This document shows positions 6,919-12,363 of a stretch of 12,363 nt of DNA, piece by piece. The notes beneath the pieces were generated by a model. That model saw only the letters and a program-made list of their open reading frames with translations, did not search any database and was not told the origin of the DNA. Numbering within the stretch: the first letter of the stretch is position 1; every line of letters begins with the position of its first letter. The translations under genes and the position numbers were made by a program. Source of the DNA: Bacillota bacterium (GTDB lineage Bacteria; Bacillota; Clostridia; Lachnospirales; Bianqueaceae); the NCBI GenBank assembly GCA_017474705.1, contig JAFVHC010000088.1:1-12363 (forward strand), written 5' to 3'.

Positions 6919-7698
6919 ATGATCAAATATGTAAAAGTGGACGGCAGTTTCGATCTGACCGGACGCAGCGCCATCGTCGTCGGCGGTGCCGGCGGCATCG
7001 GTGAAGCAACAGCATGCATGTACGCGAAGAAAGGCGCCAAAGTCGCCATCGTGGACTGCAAGGATACCTGCGGTGAGATCGCTGCTGCTATCGCTGAAGA
7101 ATACGGCGTGCAAACCATCGGCGTGAAATGCGACGTCACCAGTCAGGAGAGCGTCGATGCCATGATGGAAGCGGTCGTAGGTGCTTTCGGTGAAGTCAAC
7201 ATCCTGGCGGCCATGCCCGGTTTCGTCGACCTGTACCGTGCCACGGACATCGATATCGAGATCATCGAGAAGCATATCAACATCAACGCCATCGGCGTCT
7301 TCCGCGTAGCGAAAGCGGTCGCCAACCAGATGATCGCCCAGGGCAACGGCGGCAAGATCGTCTGTGTGACCTCTCAGGCGGACTTCATCGCCATCAACAA
7401 GCACGTGGGCTACACCATGAGTAAAGCCGCCCTGGTGGGCATGATCAAGGTCTGCGCACTGGAGTGGGCGGAGTACGGTATCAACGTCAACGGCGTGGCA
7501 CCGACCGTCGTCAACACCTACATGGGCGAGAAAGCCTGGCAGGGCAAGGTCAAGACCGACATGATCGAAAAGATCCCCGCGCATCGTTTCGCGGAGACCG
7601 ACGAGATCGCTGCGGCCGTGCTGTTCCTGTCCTGCGACGAATCCAACATGATCACCGGCGAAGATCTGGTGGTCGACGGTGGATTTACGATCTACTAA
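6919..7698 (+). CDS. Short-chain dehydrogenase/reductase (SDR), NAD(H)-type
   Basis: The 260-residue Rossmann-fold oxidoreductase is of classical SDR size. The cofactor loop is G-G-A-G-G-I-G at residues 22-28; the usual first T of T-G-x3-G-x-G is replaced by G. D46 at the end of the second strand (A-I-V-D) predicts NAD(H) rather than NADP(H). The catalytic set is S152 (V-T-S), Y165 and K169 (Y-T-M-S-K), with an N-I-N-A-I-G segment near residue 123 supplying the asparagine. The C-terminus V-D-G-G-F-T-I-Y is typical. The substrate is probably a sugar, polyol or hydroxy acid, judging from the general family and from neighbours acting on sulfated or esterified compounds, but this is inference. 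GAAAGGGG (6905-6912) fixes the start at 6919 rather than an in-frame TTG at 6886. A terminator follows at once. Confidence 0.9.
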   Translation: MIKYVKVDGSFDLTGRSAIVVGGAGGIGEATACMYAKKGAKVAIVDCKDTCGEIAAAIAEEYGVQTIGVKCDVTSQESVDAMMEAVVGAFGEVNILAAMPGFVDLYRATDIDIEIIEKHININAIGVFRVAKAVANQMIAQGNGGKIVCVTSQADFIAINKHVGYTMSKAALVGMIKVCALEWAEYGINVNGVAPTVVNTYMGEKAWQGKVKTDMIEKIPAHRFAETDEIAAAVLFLSCDESNMITGEDLVVDGGFTIY

Positions 7699-7713
7699 GT
7701 TTGAGGCAAAGTC

Positions 7714-7743
7714 AAAAGCCTGTCCGGTTGGGCAGGCTTTTTG
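7714..7743 (+). terminator. Rho-independent terminator after the SDR gene
   Basis: AAAAGCCTGTCC pairs with GGGCAGGCTTTT (one T-G pair) around a GGTT tetraloop, followed by T residues. It ends the plus-strand run just before the repeat array begins at 7751, so transcription from the left should seldom enter the array. Confidence 0.93.
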
Positions 7744-7750
7744 TATCGTT

Positions 7751-8155
7751 TACGTTTCAAAATTATTATCATTGGTTTGGGGACGTAGAAGTTTGATGCC
7801 GGTTACGTTCTGGATTTGGTATCCTCCAGATCAGAACGTAATCGGTTTTGTCAATTACGTTCCAAATTATGATTTTTTCTAGATGAGAAGTAAAGTGTTT
7901 GGGGGTTTTACGTTCCGAATGAGTTACTATCGTTTTCAAAACGTAATCCTCACGACCCCTTTACGTTCCAGGAATCGTTAGTTTGAATATGGAACGTAAA
8001 TGGTCACAAGTCGCTACGTTCTATTTTCAAGATATCGTTTTCAGAACGTAATTGGCTGTCGCCACTACGTTCTGTATGTTTTTTTTTACAAAATGGAACG
8101 TAAAACCTCATCATTTCTTACGTCCTGTTTTTCAACGGTATGAATATGAAACGTA
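7751..8155. repeat. Array 1: eight regularly spaced dyad repeats, TACGTTCY-N21-RGAACGTA, period about 53 bp
   Basis: This stretch has no gene. It holds eight inverted-repeat units at 7751-7787, 7804-7840, 7856-7892, 7909-7945, 7962-7998, 8015-8050, 8066-8102 and 8119-8155. Each is an 8-base arm TACGTTCY, an interior of 21 bases (20 in the sixth) and the inverted arm RGAACGTA. Units start 53, 52, 53, 53, 53, 51 and 53 bp apart and are separated by linkers of 15-16 bases. Of 16 arms, ten fit the consensus exactly, five differ at one base and one (7885-7892) is decayed. In the second and fifth units the pairing extends to 10 and 11 bp (7803-7812 with 7832-7841; 7960-7970 with 7990-8000). Interiors and linkers are AT-rich and not conserved. 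The array lies between the SDR terminator and the stop of the minus-strand exporter gene, so it is no ordinary promoter region. Confidence 0.95.
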
Positions 8156-8169
8156 ATCAGGGATATCTA

Positions 8170-9453
8170 CTATAGTTCTCTGAGCGACCGGCTGAGCAGC
8201 ATCAGGATCCCGGTCACAGTGAATCCCAGCGTGCAGTAGACCAGCAGCGACAAAGTGCTCATCTCCAGAAGTATGCCTCCCAGCACCGAGGCGATCGGGG
8301 TCAGACCCATGGAGCCCAGGGTGGAGATACTGCCTACTTTGCTGAGTTTGTCCTTATCTACGATGCGCATCATAACGGTGCTGAAAGGGATATTGATCCA
8401 CGATATCAAGAATCCGATGGCCAGGTAGCCCAGACTGAGTGTGATCAGAAAAGCGTTCAAGGAAACACCGCGGTCCACAAACTGCCAGTAACCGACCGTC
8501 AGGAGGATCAAAAGACCGGCAAAAACGCAGATGCGAGATGCCATCTTGTGCCCGCACTTTTCTTCCTGCGCTCTGGCGCTGAGGATCGCCGCACCGAGCA
8601 AAGAACTGATTCCGAAGCACACGTTGAAGACAGAGGACCAGAGCTCCGGCGTCAGTACCTTGTGGAAAAGATAGGATGGTGCACCGGCCAGATCAGTCTT
8701 GATAAAGTAAGGGGTAAAATTCCCCATGAGCGGCTCCGCAAAGAAATTGATGAACAGGGCGCCAGCCAGAAGGGCGAGGAGCCCTCTTTTGGTTTTCAGG
8801 TAACGGATGCCGTCTCCCATATCCCGGACAGCCAACCGCAAAGTCAATCGTTCCGAAGCGGGCTTATGTTCATATCGGATCAACATTTCGGATACACCGG
8901 AAGCGATGAAGCTGATGCTCACGAAGAAGAACAAGGTCTGGATCTTCAGTGCGGCGTACAGAATGCCCGCCAGGACCACGCCCAGGATGCTTTCCAGGGA
9001 ACCCTTCATCGTAAAGTAAGCATTGGCCTGCTGCAGCTGGTCCTCGCGCACGATATGGGGCAGCAGAGCGCCGGCCGCCGGATTGAAGATGCCGCTGACT
9101 ATATTCCCCAGGATCCCCAGAATGAAAAGGATCCAGATATGCGCCTTCGCGCCGGGCATCAGGAGCATCAGCATCGTCGCCAGGAGGATCATCCCGCCTT
9201 TGACGTAGTCGCAGAGGAACATGATCCGGGCTTTGTTGAAACGGTCACCCAACACGCCGCCGATGGGTGTGAAGATGAGCATGGCGATGCCACAAAGCGC
9301 CAGATACAAGCCCTGGAGAAACGCACTGTTGCCGCTGATCTCCAGGATATAGAAACTCACGGCAAAGCTGTACAGCAGGGCACCCAGCTCCGACACCAAG
9401 GCGCCGAAGAAGACCAAGCGGTAATTCCGGTTGGAAAATACATTGTTCTTCAT
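8170..9453 (-). CDS. MFS transporter, drug/siderophore-exporter-like
   Basis: This is a 427-residue major facilitator with about 12 hydrophobic segments. The family motif between helices 2 and 3 is visible as G-G-V-L-G-D-R-F-N-K-A-R at residues 65-76. The long central loop follows R-Y-E-H-K-P-A-S-E-R-L-T-L and A-V-R-D-M-G-D-G-I-R-Y-L-K, which is typical of the EntS/MFS_3-type exporters. Export of a drug, peptide or other small molecule is therefore likely; the substrate is unknown. The ATG overlaps the TGA of the bactofilin-like gene by four bases (ATGA, 9450-9453) and has no good ribosome site, so translation is coupled. It is the last gene of a three-gene operon. No T-tract hairpin follows its stop; array 1 starts 14 bases beyond it. 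Confidence 0.9.
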   Translation of the reverse strand: MKNNVFSNRNYRLVFFGALVSELGALLYSFAVSFYILEISGNSAFLQGLYLALCGIAMLIFTPIGGVLGDRFNKARIMFLCDYVKGGMILLATMLMLLMPGAKAHIWILFILGILGNIVSGIFNPAAGALLPHIVREDQLQQANAYFTMKGSLESILGVVLAGILYAALKIQTLFFFVSISFIASGVSEMLIRYEHKPASERLTLRLAVRDMGDGIRYLKTKRGLLALLAGALFINFFAEPLMGNFTPYFIKTDLAGAPSYLFHKVLTPELWSSVFNVCFGISSLLGAAILSARAQEEKCGHKMASRICVFAGLLILLTVGYWQFVDRGVSLNAFLITLSLGYLAIGFLISWINIPFSTVMMRIVDKDKLSKVGSISTLGSMGLTPIASVLGGILLEMSTLSLLVYCTLGFTVTGILMLLSRSLREL

Positions 9454-10181
9454 ACGTGGATCTGTTCTTCGACCTGAGCATCTCCTTCCAACATCAGATC
9501 TCCGCTGTACTCCACCCGTTTGATGCGGCAGCCGTCACGTAGTGTGATATCGGCACCGCGCACCACGTCGGCAGTCGTAGATGTCAGGTCGATTTCGTCA
9601 CCCTCGATGGTGCCGACGATAGCCGCGCCGGGTCCGGCAGTTTTCCCACTGAACAATTTGCTCAGGAACCCTATGGTGGTCCCCGGCTTGATGGTGATCT
9701 CGCTGCCGCCGATCTGCCCGATCCTGATGACCCGGGGGATGCCGCTGACAGTAATGGAGATCTCCTCCGCATTCAGCAGACCACGGATCTCACCCGCGCC
9801 AGACAATTGAAAAGAATCAGCCTCTACATCTCCCTGGGCATCCAATCCGCCGCTGATCGAGACATCTCCGCCATATAGGTTCGTACACCGGAGGCTCCCG
9901 GAGATATGGACCTCCTCATGTCCGGCCACATTGCCGTCGACACGAGCGGAGCCGGAGACATGGATCTCTCCACAGTCCAGATGACCTTCCGTCCGAAGAC
10001 TGCCGGAGCAATGCATTTCTTCCAAGACCGTAAGCACGCCGCTGCCGCTGCAGGAACCGCTGACATGGAAGGTCTTGCAATGGATCGGTCCATCAAAGCG
10101 CCCACTGCCGCTGATATGGACTTCGTTATAGTCTCCGCCTGACAGTCGTCCGCTGCCACTGATATGTGCATCGTTTGCCAT
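9450..10181 (-). CDS. Bactofilin-like polymer-forming protein (YhbE/YhbF type)
   Basis: The 243-residue protein is built of short beta-helix repeats. The N-terminal half repeats H-I-S-G-S-G-R or close variants about every 14-20 residues (near residues 6, 22, 38, 52, 68 and 86), each followed by a glycine-rich turn and a short strand. The C-terminal half continues as degenerate repeats with V-G-T-I-E-G-D-E-I-D-L and a final E-G-D-A-Q-V-E-E-Q-I. This pattern matches bactofilins and the DUF583/polymer-forming cytoskeletal group, which self-assemble without nucleotide. In Bacillus subtilis yhbE and yhbF encode such proteins next to yhbD, the same neighbour as here. It has no signal peptide or membrane helix. 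GAGGAGG (complement of 10193-10199) is 11 bases before the start. Coupling to an MFS exporter is unusual and suggests a membrane-associated role. Confidence 0.85.
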   Translation of the reverse strand: MANDAHISGSGRLSGGDYNEVHISGSGRFDGPIHCKTFHVSGSCSGSGVLTVLEEMHCSGSLRTEGHLDCGEIHVSGSARVDGNVAGHEEVHISGSLRCTNLYGGDVSISGGLDAQGDVEADSFQLSGAGEIRGLLNAEEISITVSGIPRVIRIGQIGGSEITIKPGTTIGFLSKLFSGKTAGPGAAIVGTIEGDEIDLTSTTADVVRGADITLRDGCRIKRVEYSGDLMLEGDAQVEEQIHV

Positions 10182-10228
10182 GATATGATATTCCTCCTCT
10201 TGACAGTAATTGAAATTTCCATCGTAAG

Positions 10229-10606
10229 TTACCTGTCTGTGATAATACGGACGACCTCATCTGTGATATCGCAGTCGTCACCGATCATGATGCGGCGGAT
10301 ATCGCCGGCACGGAAACGGTAGCTGCCATAGGTCGTCTCGATGACCAGCTCCGGGTCCGAGACCTGCGTGGGCTTCAGGTGTTTGGAGAGCTCTTCCAAT
10401 GACACCGAGTCCTTTGCCGCGATGATCATGTCGATCCTGGCGCAGATCGTTTCTTCATCGAAAAAAGTTTCCTGGCCCGTCGGTGTGGATCTTTTGATGA
10501 ACCATTCTTCCGGGATCAGACCCATGCGCTTCCAACGGTACAGGGCACCGTACGAAATGCCATAGCGCTGGAGCAGGTCTTTCTTTGAGATCAAATGCTC
10601 GTCCAT
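10229..10606 (-). CDS. yhbD: YhbD-like (DUF4004) MerR-type helix-turn-helix regulator
   Basis: The 125-residue protein starts with L-I-S-K-K-D-L-L-Q-R-Y-G-I-S-Y-G-A-L-Y-R-W-K-R, a MerR-like helix-turn-helix at about residues 5-27, followed by a G-L-I-P-x-x-W-F wing. The rest resembles YhbD/DUF4004 proteins, with F-D-E-E-T-I-x-A-R-I-D-M-I-I near residue 50 and a C-terminal beta-rich segment. ATG 10606 is chosen because GGAAGG (complement of 10616-10621) is nine bases ahead. In-frame starts at 10615 and 10624 have no suitably spaced site. It is the first gene of the operon with the bactofilin-like protein 47 bp downstream. Dyads overlapping the promoter suggest control by this protein or by a regulator encoded elsewhere; this is inferred. 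Confidence 0.8.
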   Translation of the reverse strand: MDEHLISKKDLLQRYGISYGALYRWKRMGLIPEEWFIKRSTPTGQETFFDEETICARIDMIIAAKDSVSLEELSKHLKPTQVSDPELVIETTYGSYRFRAGDIRRIMIGDDCDITDEVVRIITDR

Positions 10607-10632
10607 TTGTTTCATCCTTCCCATGAGGGTTT

Positions 10633-10650
10633 GTTACGTAACATTGTTAC
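10633..10650. promoter_or_regulatory. Operator 2: GTTAC/GTAAC dyads just downstream of the -10 box
   Basis: GTTACGTAAC (10633-10642) is a perfect palindrome. It overlaps GTAACATTGTTAC (10638-10650), a perfect dyad around a central T. Together they give three alternating half-sites, placed at the expected transcription start and early leader of the yhbD operon. A dimeric repressor bound here would block initiation or escape. Confidence 0.75.
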
Positions 10651-10656
10651 GATACG

Positions 10657-10685
10657 ATAATAGCATAACATTGTTACACTGTCAA
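10657..10685 (-). promoter_or_regulatory. Near-consensus promoter of the yhbD - bactofilin - MFS operon
   Basis: On the minus strand the -35 is a perfect TTGACA (10680-10685), the spacer is 17 bp and the -10 is TATTAT (10657-10662), preceded by an extended TGC. A very AT-rich stretch at about 10686-10716 lies directly upstream and could act as an UP element. This is the strongest promoter in the window. Such strength with operators inside it implies tight repression. Confidence 0.9.
10666..10677. promoter_or_regulatory. Operator 1: TAACATTGTTAC dyad inside the promoter spacer
   Basis: The 12-base TAACATTGTTAC is repeated exactly 27 bp away at 10639-10650 in operator 2. Here it lies between the -35 and -10 boxes. 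Its core TAACA-T-TGTTA is a perfect inverted repeat. The 27-bp offset is about two and a half helical turns. Confidence 0.78.
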
Positions 10686-10716
10686 GCGAAAAATAGAATA
10701 ATTATATTTAAAAACA

Positions 10717-10730
10717 AAAGATCGATCTTT
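10717..10730. repeat. Perfect 14-bp palindrome
   Basis: AAAGATCGATCTTT reads the same on both strands. It lies directly between array 2 and the AT-rich upstream region of the yhbD promoter. On the minus strand it precedes TGTTTTT and could be a weak terminator for readthrough from array 2, or a protein site. Confidence 0.6.
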
Positions 10731-10934
10731 GACCCACTGGAACAATGAAAGATTGGTCGGAATAGGTATTTTGTGGCGGCAATACCCACTGCTCAGGAAC
10801 TTATTTTCAGACAGTATGTATAAAACGATAGAAAAACGTCCAAAGAAGCCTTATGTAACCATGATTCATCCATGGGAACGGCTGAAAAGCATACAACACA
10901 AGCAAGGTTTTCTTTTCAGTGGGTAGACCTCTTC

Positions 10935-10978
10935 AAAAAATACCCACTGGGATGAATATAGGATCGTTGCAGTAGGTA
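10935..10978 (-). terminator. Second, tandem terminator-like unit of array 2
   Basis: The next array unit on the minus strand pairs TACCTACTG with CAGTGGGTA (one mismatch or wobble) around a 20-base loop. It is followed by six T residues (complement of 10935-10940). It could catch readthrough of the terminator at 10985-11029. The units farther on (10783 and 10731) have no T tract. Confidence 0.55.
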
Positions 10979-10984
10979 TGATTC

Positions 10985-11029
10985 AAAAAAATACCCACTG
11001 GGAAGAAACTAATTTTTCTCCAGTGGGTA
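10985..11029 (-). terminator. Rho-independent terminator of the lipid operon (last unit of array 2)
   Basis: On the minus strand TACCCACTGG (complement of 11020-11029) pairs with CCAGTGGGTA (complement of 10992-11001) around an 18-base loop, directly followed by seven T residues (complement of 10985-10991). It begins 24 bases after the PAP2 stop. The loop is long for a terminator but the stem and T tract are good. Confidence 0.7.
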
Positions 11030-11053
11030 AAATGTTTTCACAAAAGGTTTGAA

Positions 11054-11719
11054 TCAAGTCTTTTTTCTGTAGATCACGTGGAACGTCAGGACCTCCGCCA
11101 GCGCCCCCAAAGGCAGCGCCCAGAGGATGTCCACGACGGAATGCTGCTTGACAAAAGAGGTCGCCATGCAGATCGCAATGACGAAGATCACCAGGATGAC
11201 CTTCCATACAACGGAGGCGTCTTTCTTTTTTAGCCAGACCGAAGCGATGCCCAGAGAGTAAGCCACGTGAAGGGAAGGGCAGACGCCGGTGTTGGTATCG
11301 AATGCGTAGATGATGCCTATGATGCGCGTCAGGAGATTGTCACGCTCGAAGACCAAAGGCCGTAAGTCCTGCCGGCTGGGATAGATGATGTAGACCGCCA
11401 TGGCCACCAGCTGGGTGATGAAGATATAGACTTGCAGCCGCTTGAAAGACTCGACATCGTACAAGGTAAAGTACAGCAGTGAAAATACGATCAGCAGATA
11501 CCATCCGGCGTACGGGATCAGGAACCATTCACAGAAGGGAATGATGTCGTCCAGCGCGCAGTGCATCGCGTGACAGCGCTCGGCCGGGATCAGATTCTCA
11601 GTGATGAAATACAGCGCAAAGTAGACGAGCCAGGTCAGCCAGAGCTTAAGATGGCGGTACTGCGGTTCATTGATCCTGGATGGACGAAAGGATTTATAAT
11701 CAACGACCGGAGCTTTCAT
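11054..11719 (-). CDS. PAP2 superfamily membrane phosphatase (PSLH variant)
   Basis: This is a 221-residue integral membrane protein with about six hydrophobic segments. The PAP2 active site is recognisable: S-R-Q-D-L-R-P near residue 120 as a weak first motif, C-P-S-L-H-V-A near residue 147 as the second (the P-S-x-H histidine present), and S-F-V-K-Q-H-S-V-V-D near residue 190 as the third, with the catalytic histidine and the aspartate four residues later. The P-S-L-H form is found in the inositol-phosphorylceramide-synthase-like and other lipid-head-group branches as well as in phosphatidate phosphatases. A lipid phosphatase or phosphotransferase is therefore inferred. ATG 11719 has GAGGTG six bases ahead; a GTG at 11728 lies within that site. 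It follows the acyltransferase gene by 15 bases, so the two form an operon. Confidence 0.85.
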   Translation of the reverse strand: MKAPVVDYKSFRPSRINEPQYRHLKLWLTWLVYFALYFITENLIPAERCHAMHCALDDIIPFCEWFLIPYAGWYLLIVFSLLYFTLYDVESFKRLQVYIFITQLVAMAVYIIYPSRQDLRPLVFERDNLLTRIIGIIYAFDTNTGVCPSLHVAYSLGIASVWLKKKDASVVWKVILVIFVIAICMATSFVKQHSVVDILWALPLGALAEVLTFHVIYRKKT

Positions 11720-11734
11720 AGCCGGCACCTCGAT

Positions 11735-12363
11735 TCATTTGTTTTTGGGGTACAGCTTTTTAGGAATATTGCGGTAGGGCACCACCGTGTGCAGCGGCAG
11801 GCTTTCCGCAGTCCGGGTGATCTCTTCGCGCAGATAGTTGATGATCCGCACGCGTTCTTCATCGATCGGCGCGGAAGGATCGAAAGTGATGGGCTTTCCA
11901 TAGTACATGGTGGAAAGCTTAGGCGCAATATACAACGGCACAAAGGAAAGCGCTTTATGTGTTTTGCGATAGTAGAAACGGGCTACGTCGACGAACTTAT
12001 CCTGGAAGGCATAGAGAATGTGGTTGCCTTGCGCATCCTTCTCCGGGAAGATAACGATGTCATTGCCCTCGACAAGACGATCGATCGTCTGGCGGATCGT
12101 GTCGATGAGGCGGGCGTCGTGATAGACGGCGATGGTCTGCGCATTATTGAACAGGCACACTGCGATGGGCTTGATCAGATGGGAAAGCAGGCGATACCAA
12201 GGATGTGTCCAACGTGGTTTCTGCGACCAGAAATCCGTGAACGCGTAGGCCGCGACTTCTTTCCAGTGCATCATCTCGCCGGCGCACCAGGTGTAACGGT
12301 CGCGCGGCGGGTAGATCTCACAGGCGATCGGGCCATAGAGCTGGGAATGATTGCCCACGATGA
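11735..12363 (-). CDS. PlsC-like lysophospholipid acyltransferase, 5' end outside the window
   Basis: The reading frame is open to the window edge, so the true start is beyond 12363; a GTG at 12356-12358 is an internal codon (it encodes V in I-V-G-N-H-S). Visible sequence covers 209 residues. I-V-G-N-H-S-Q near the edge is the first acyltransferase block, with the catalytic histidine. The position of the usual aspartate in H-x4-D is glycine (H-S-Q-L-Y-G-P). I-V-I-F-P-E-K near the middle is the acceptor-binding F-P-E block, and L-S-F-V-P-L-Y-I-A is the typical following strand. Members add an acyl chain to lysophosphatidate or related lipids at the membrane. The H-x4-G variant occurs in some clostridial-type relatives as far as I recall, so function may be retained, but this is uncertain. 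It is followed by the PAP2 gene, consistent with phospholipid or glycolipid synthesis. Confidence 0.78.
   Translation of the reverse strand, partial: IVGNHSQLYGPIACEIYPPRDRYTWCAGEMMHWKEVAAYAFTDFWSQKPRWTHPWYRLLSHLIKPIAVCLFNNAQTIAVYHDARLIDTIRQTIDRLVEGNDIVIFPEKDAQGNHILYAFQDKFVDVARFYYRKTHKALSFVPLYIAPKLSTMYYGKPITFDPSAPIDEERVRIINYLREEITRTAESLPLHTVVPYRNIPKKLYPKNK

Larger units (their letters stand above)
10731..11029. repeat. Array 2: dyad repeats TACCCACTG-N20-CAGTGGGTA on a 51-53 bp lattice
   Basis: This gene-free stretch holds four recognisable units at 10731-10768, 10783-10820, 10941-10978 and 10992-11029. There is also one unit of which only the right arm survives exactly (10917-10925; its left arm should start at 10888). 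Unit starts fall at 10731, 10783, (about 10836, decayed), 10888, 10941 and 10992. Five arms match the consensus exactly and two (10731-10739 and 10970-10978) differ by one base. The unit at 10992-11029 is a perfect 10-bp dyad, TACCCACTGG with CCAGTGGGTA. Interiors are 20 bases, AT-rich and unrelated to each other. Geometry matches array 1 to within one base, but the arm sequence is different beyond the shared outer TAC/GTA. The array lies between the PAP2 gene stop and the yhbD promoter. Confidence 0.9.

Noticed and set aside
5034..7139. Long open frame (701 codons) on the minus strand across the hydrolase, DUF5662 and SDR genes
   Set aside because: It is antisense to three recognisable genes, has a low-information composition and no ribosome site.
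7751..8155. CRISPR array
   Set aside because: The conserved words are only 8 bases, alternate in orientation and vary; a dyad of 31-32 bases would have a non-conserved centre. No cas genes are present.
7751..8155. Integron attC sites, plasmid iterons or DnaA-box cluster
   Set aside because: There is no GTTRRRY core or gene cassettes, no direct iterons next to a replication gene, and no TTATCCACA-like boxes.
10729..10926. Possible 65-codon plus-strand gene inside array 2
   Set aside because: It starts with TTG inside a repeat arm, has no ribosome site or promoter, and its frame is explained by the AT-rich, repeat-bearing DNA.

Overview
The window reads as a chromosomal segment of a Bacillota (Firmicutes) bacterium. 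Support comes from strong AGGAGG-type ribosome binding sites, sigma-A-like promoters with 17-bp spacers, a FeoA/FeoB iron system, a YhbD-type regulator beside a bactofilin (a pairing known from Bacillus), and compact Rho-independent terminators. An anaerobic gut-type member, perhaps of Erysipelotrichia, would fit the gene content, but no marker gene is present and this placement is a guess. Coding DNA is moderately GC-rich. Two intergenic stretches are clearly AT-richer and carry unusual repeats.

Layout. 1-2765: a ferrous iron uptake operon (the tail of one FeoA-like gene, a complete FeoA, then FeoB) closed by a strong terminator. 2791-3527: a monocistronic flavoprotein with an iron-sulfur-flavoprotein-type cysteine motif, with its own promoter and terminator. 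3481-7743: a cytoplasmic sulfatase on the minus strand, divergent from a plus-strand run of an alpha/beta-hydrolase, a DUF5662 protein and a short-chain dehydrogenase; all look like intracellular substrate-processing enzymes. 8170-10606 (minus): YhbD-like regulator, bactofilin-like protein and MFS exporter, driven by one near-consensus promoter that overlaps GTAAC/GTTAC dyad operators. 11054-12363 (minus): a PlsC-like acyltransferase, cut by the window edge, followed by a PAP2-like phosphatase; together they suggest membrane lipid metabolism.

The most unusual content is a pair of intergenic dyad-repeat arrays. Array 1 (7751-8155) has eight units of the form TACGTTCY-N21-RGAACGTA, spaced every 51-53 bp. 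Array 2 (10731-11029) has the same architecture, with 38-bp units on a 51-53 bp lattice, but a different arm sequence, TACCCACTG/CAGTGGGTA. The interiors and linkers are not conserved. Both arrays begin 14-24 bp beyond the stop codon of a minus-strand membrane-protein gene, and together they bracket the regulator/bactofilin/exporter operon. I do not recognise them as CRISPR, integron, iteron or any repeat family I can name. The two array units nearest the PAP2 gene also look like tandem Rho-independent terminators on the minus strand.
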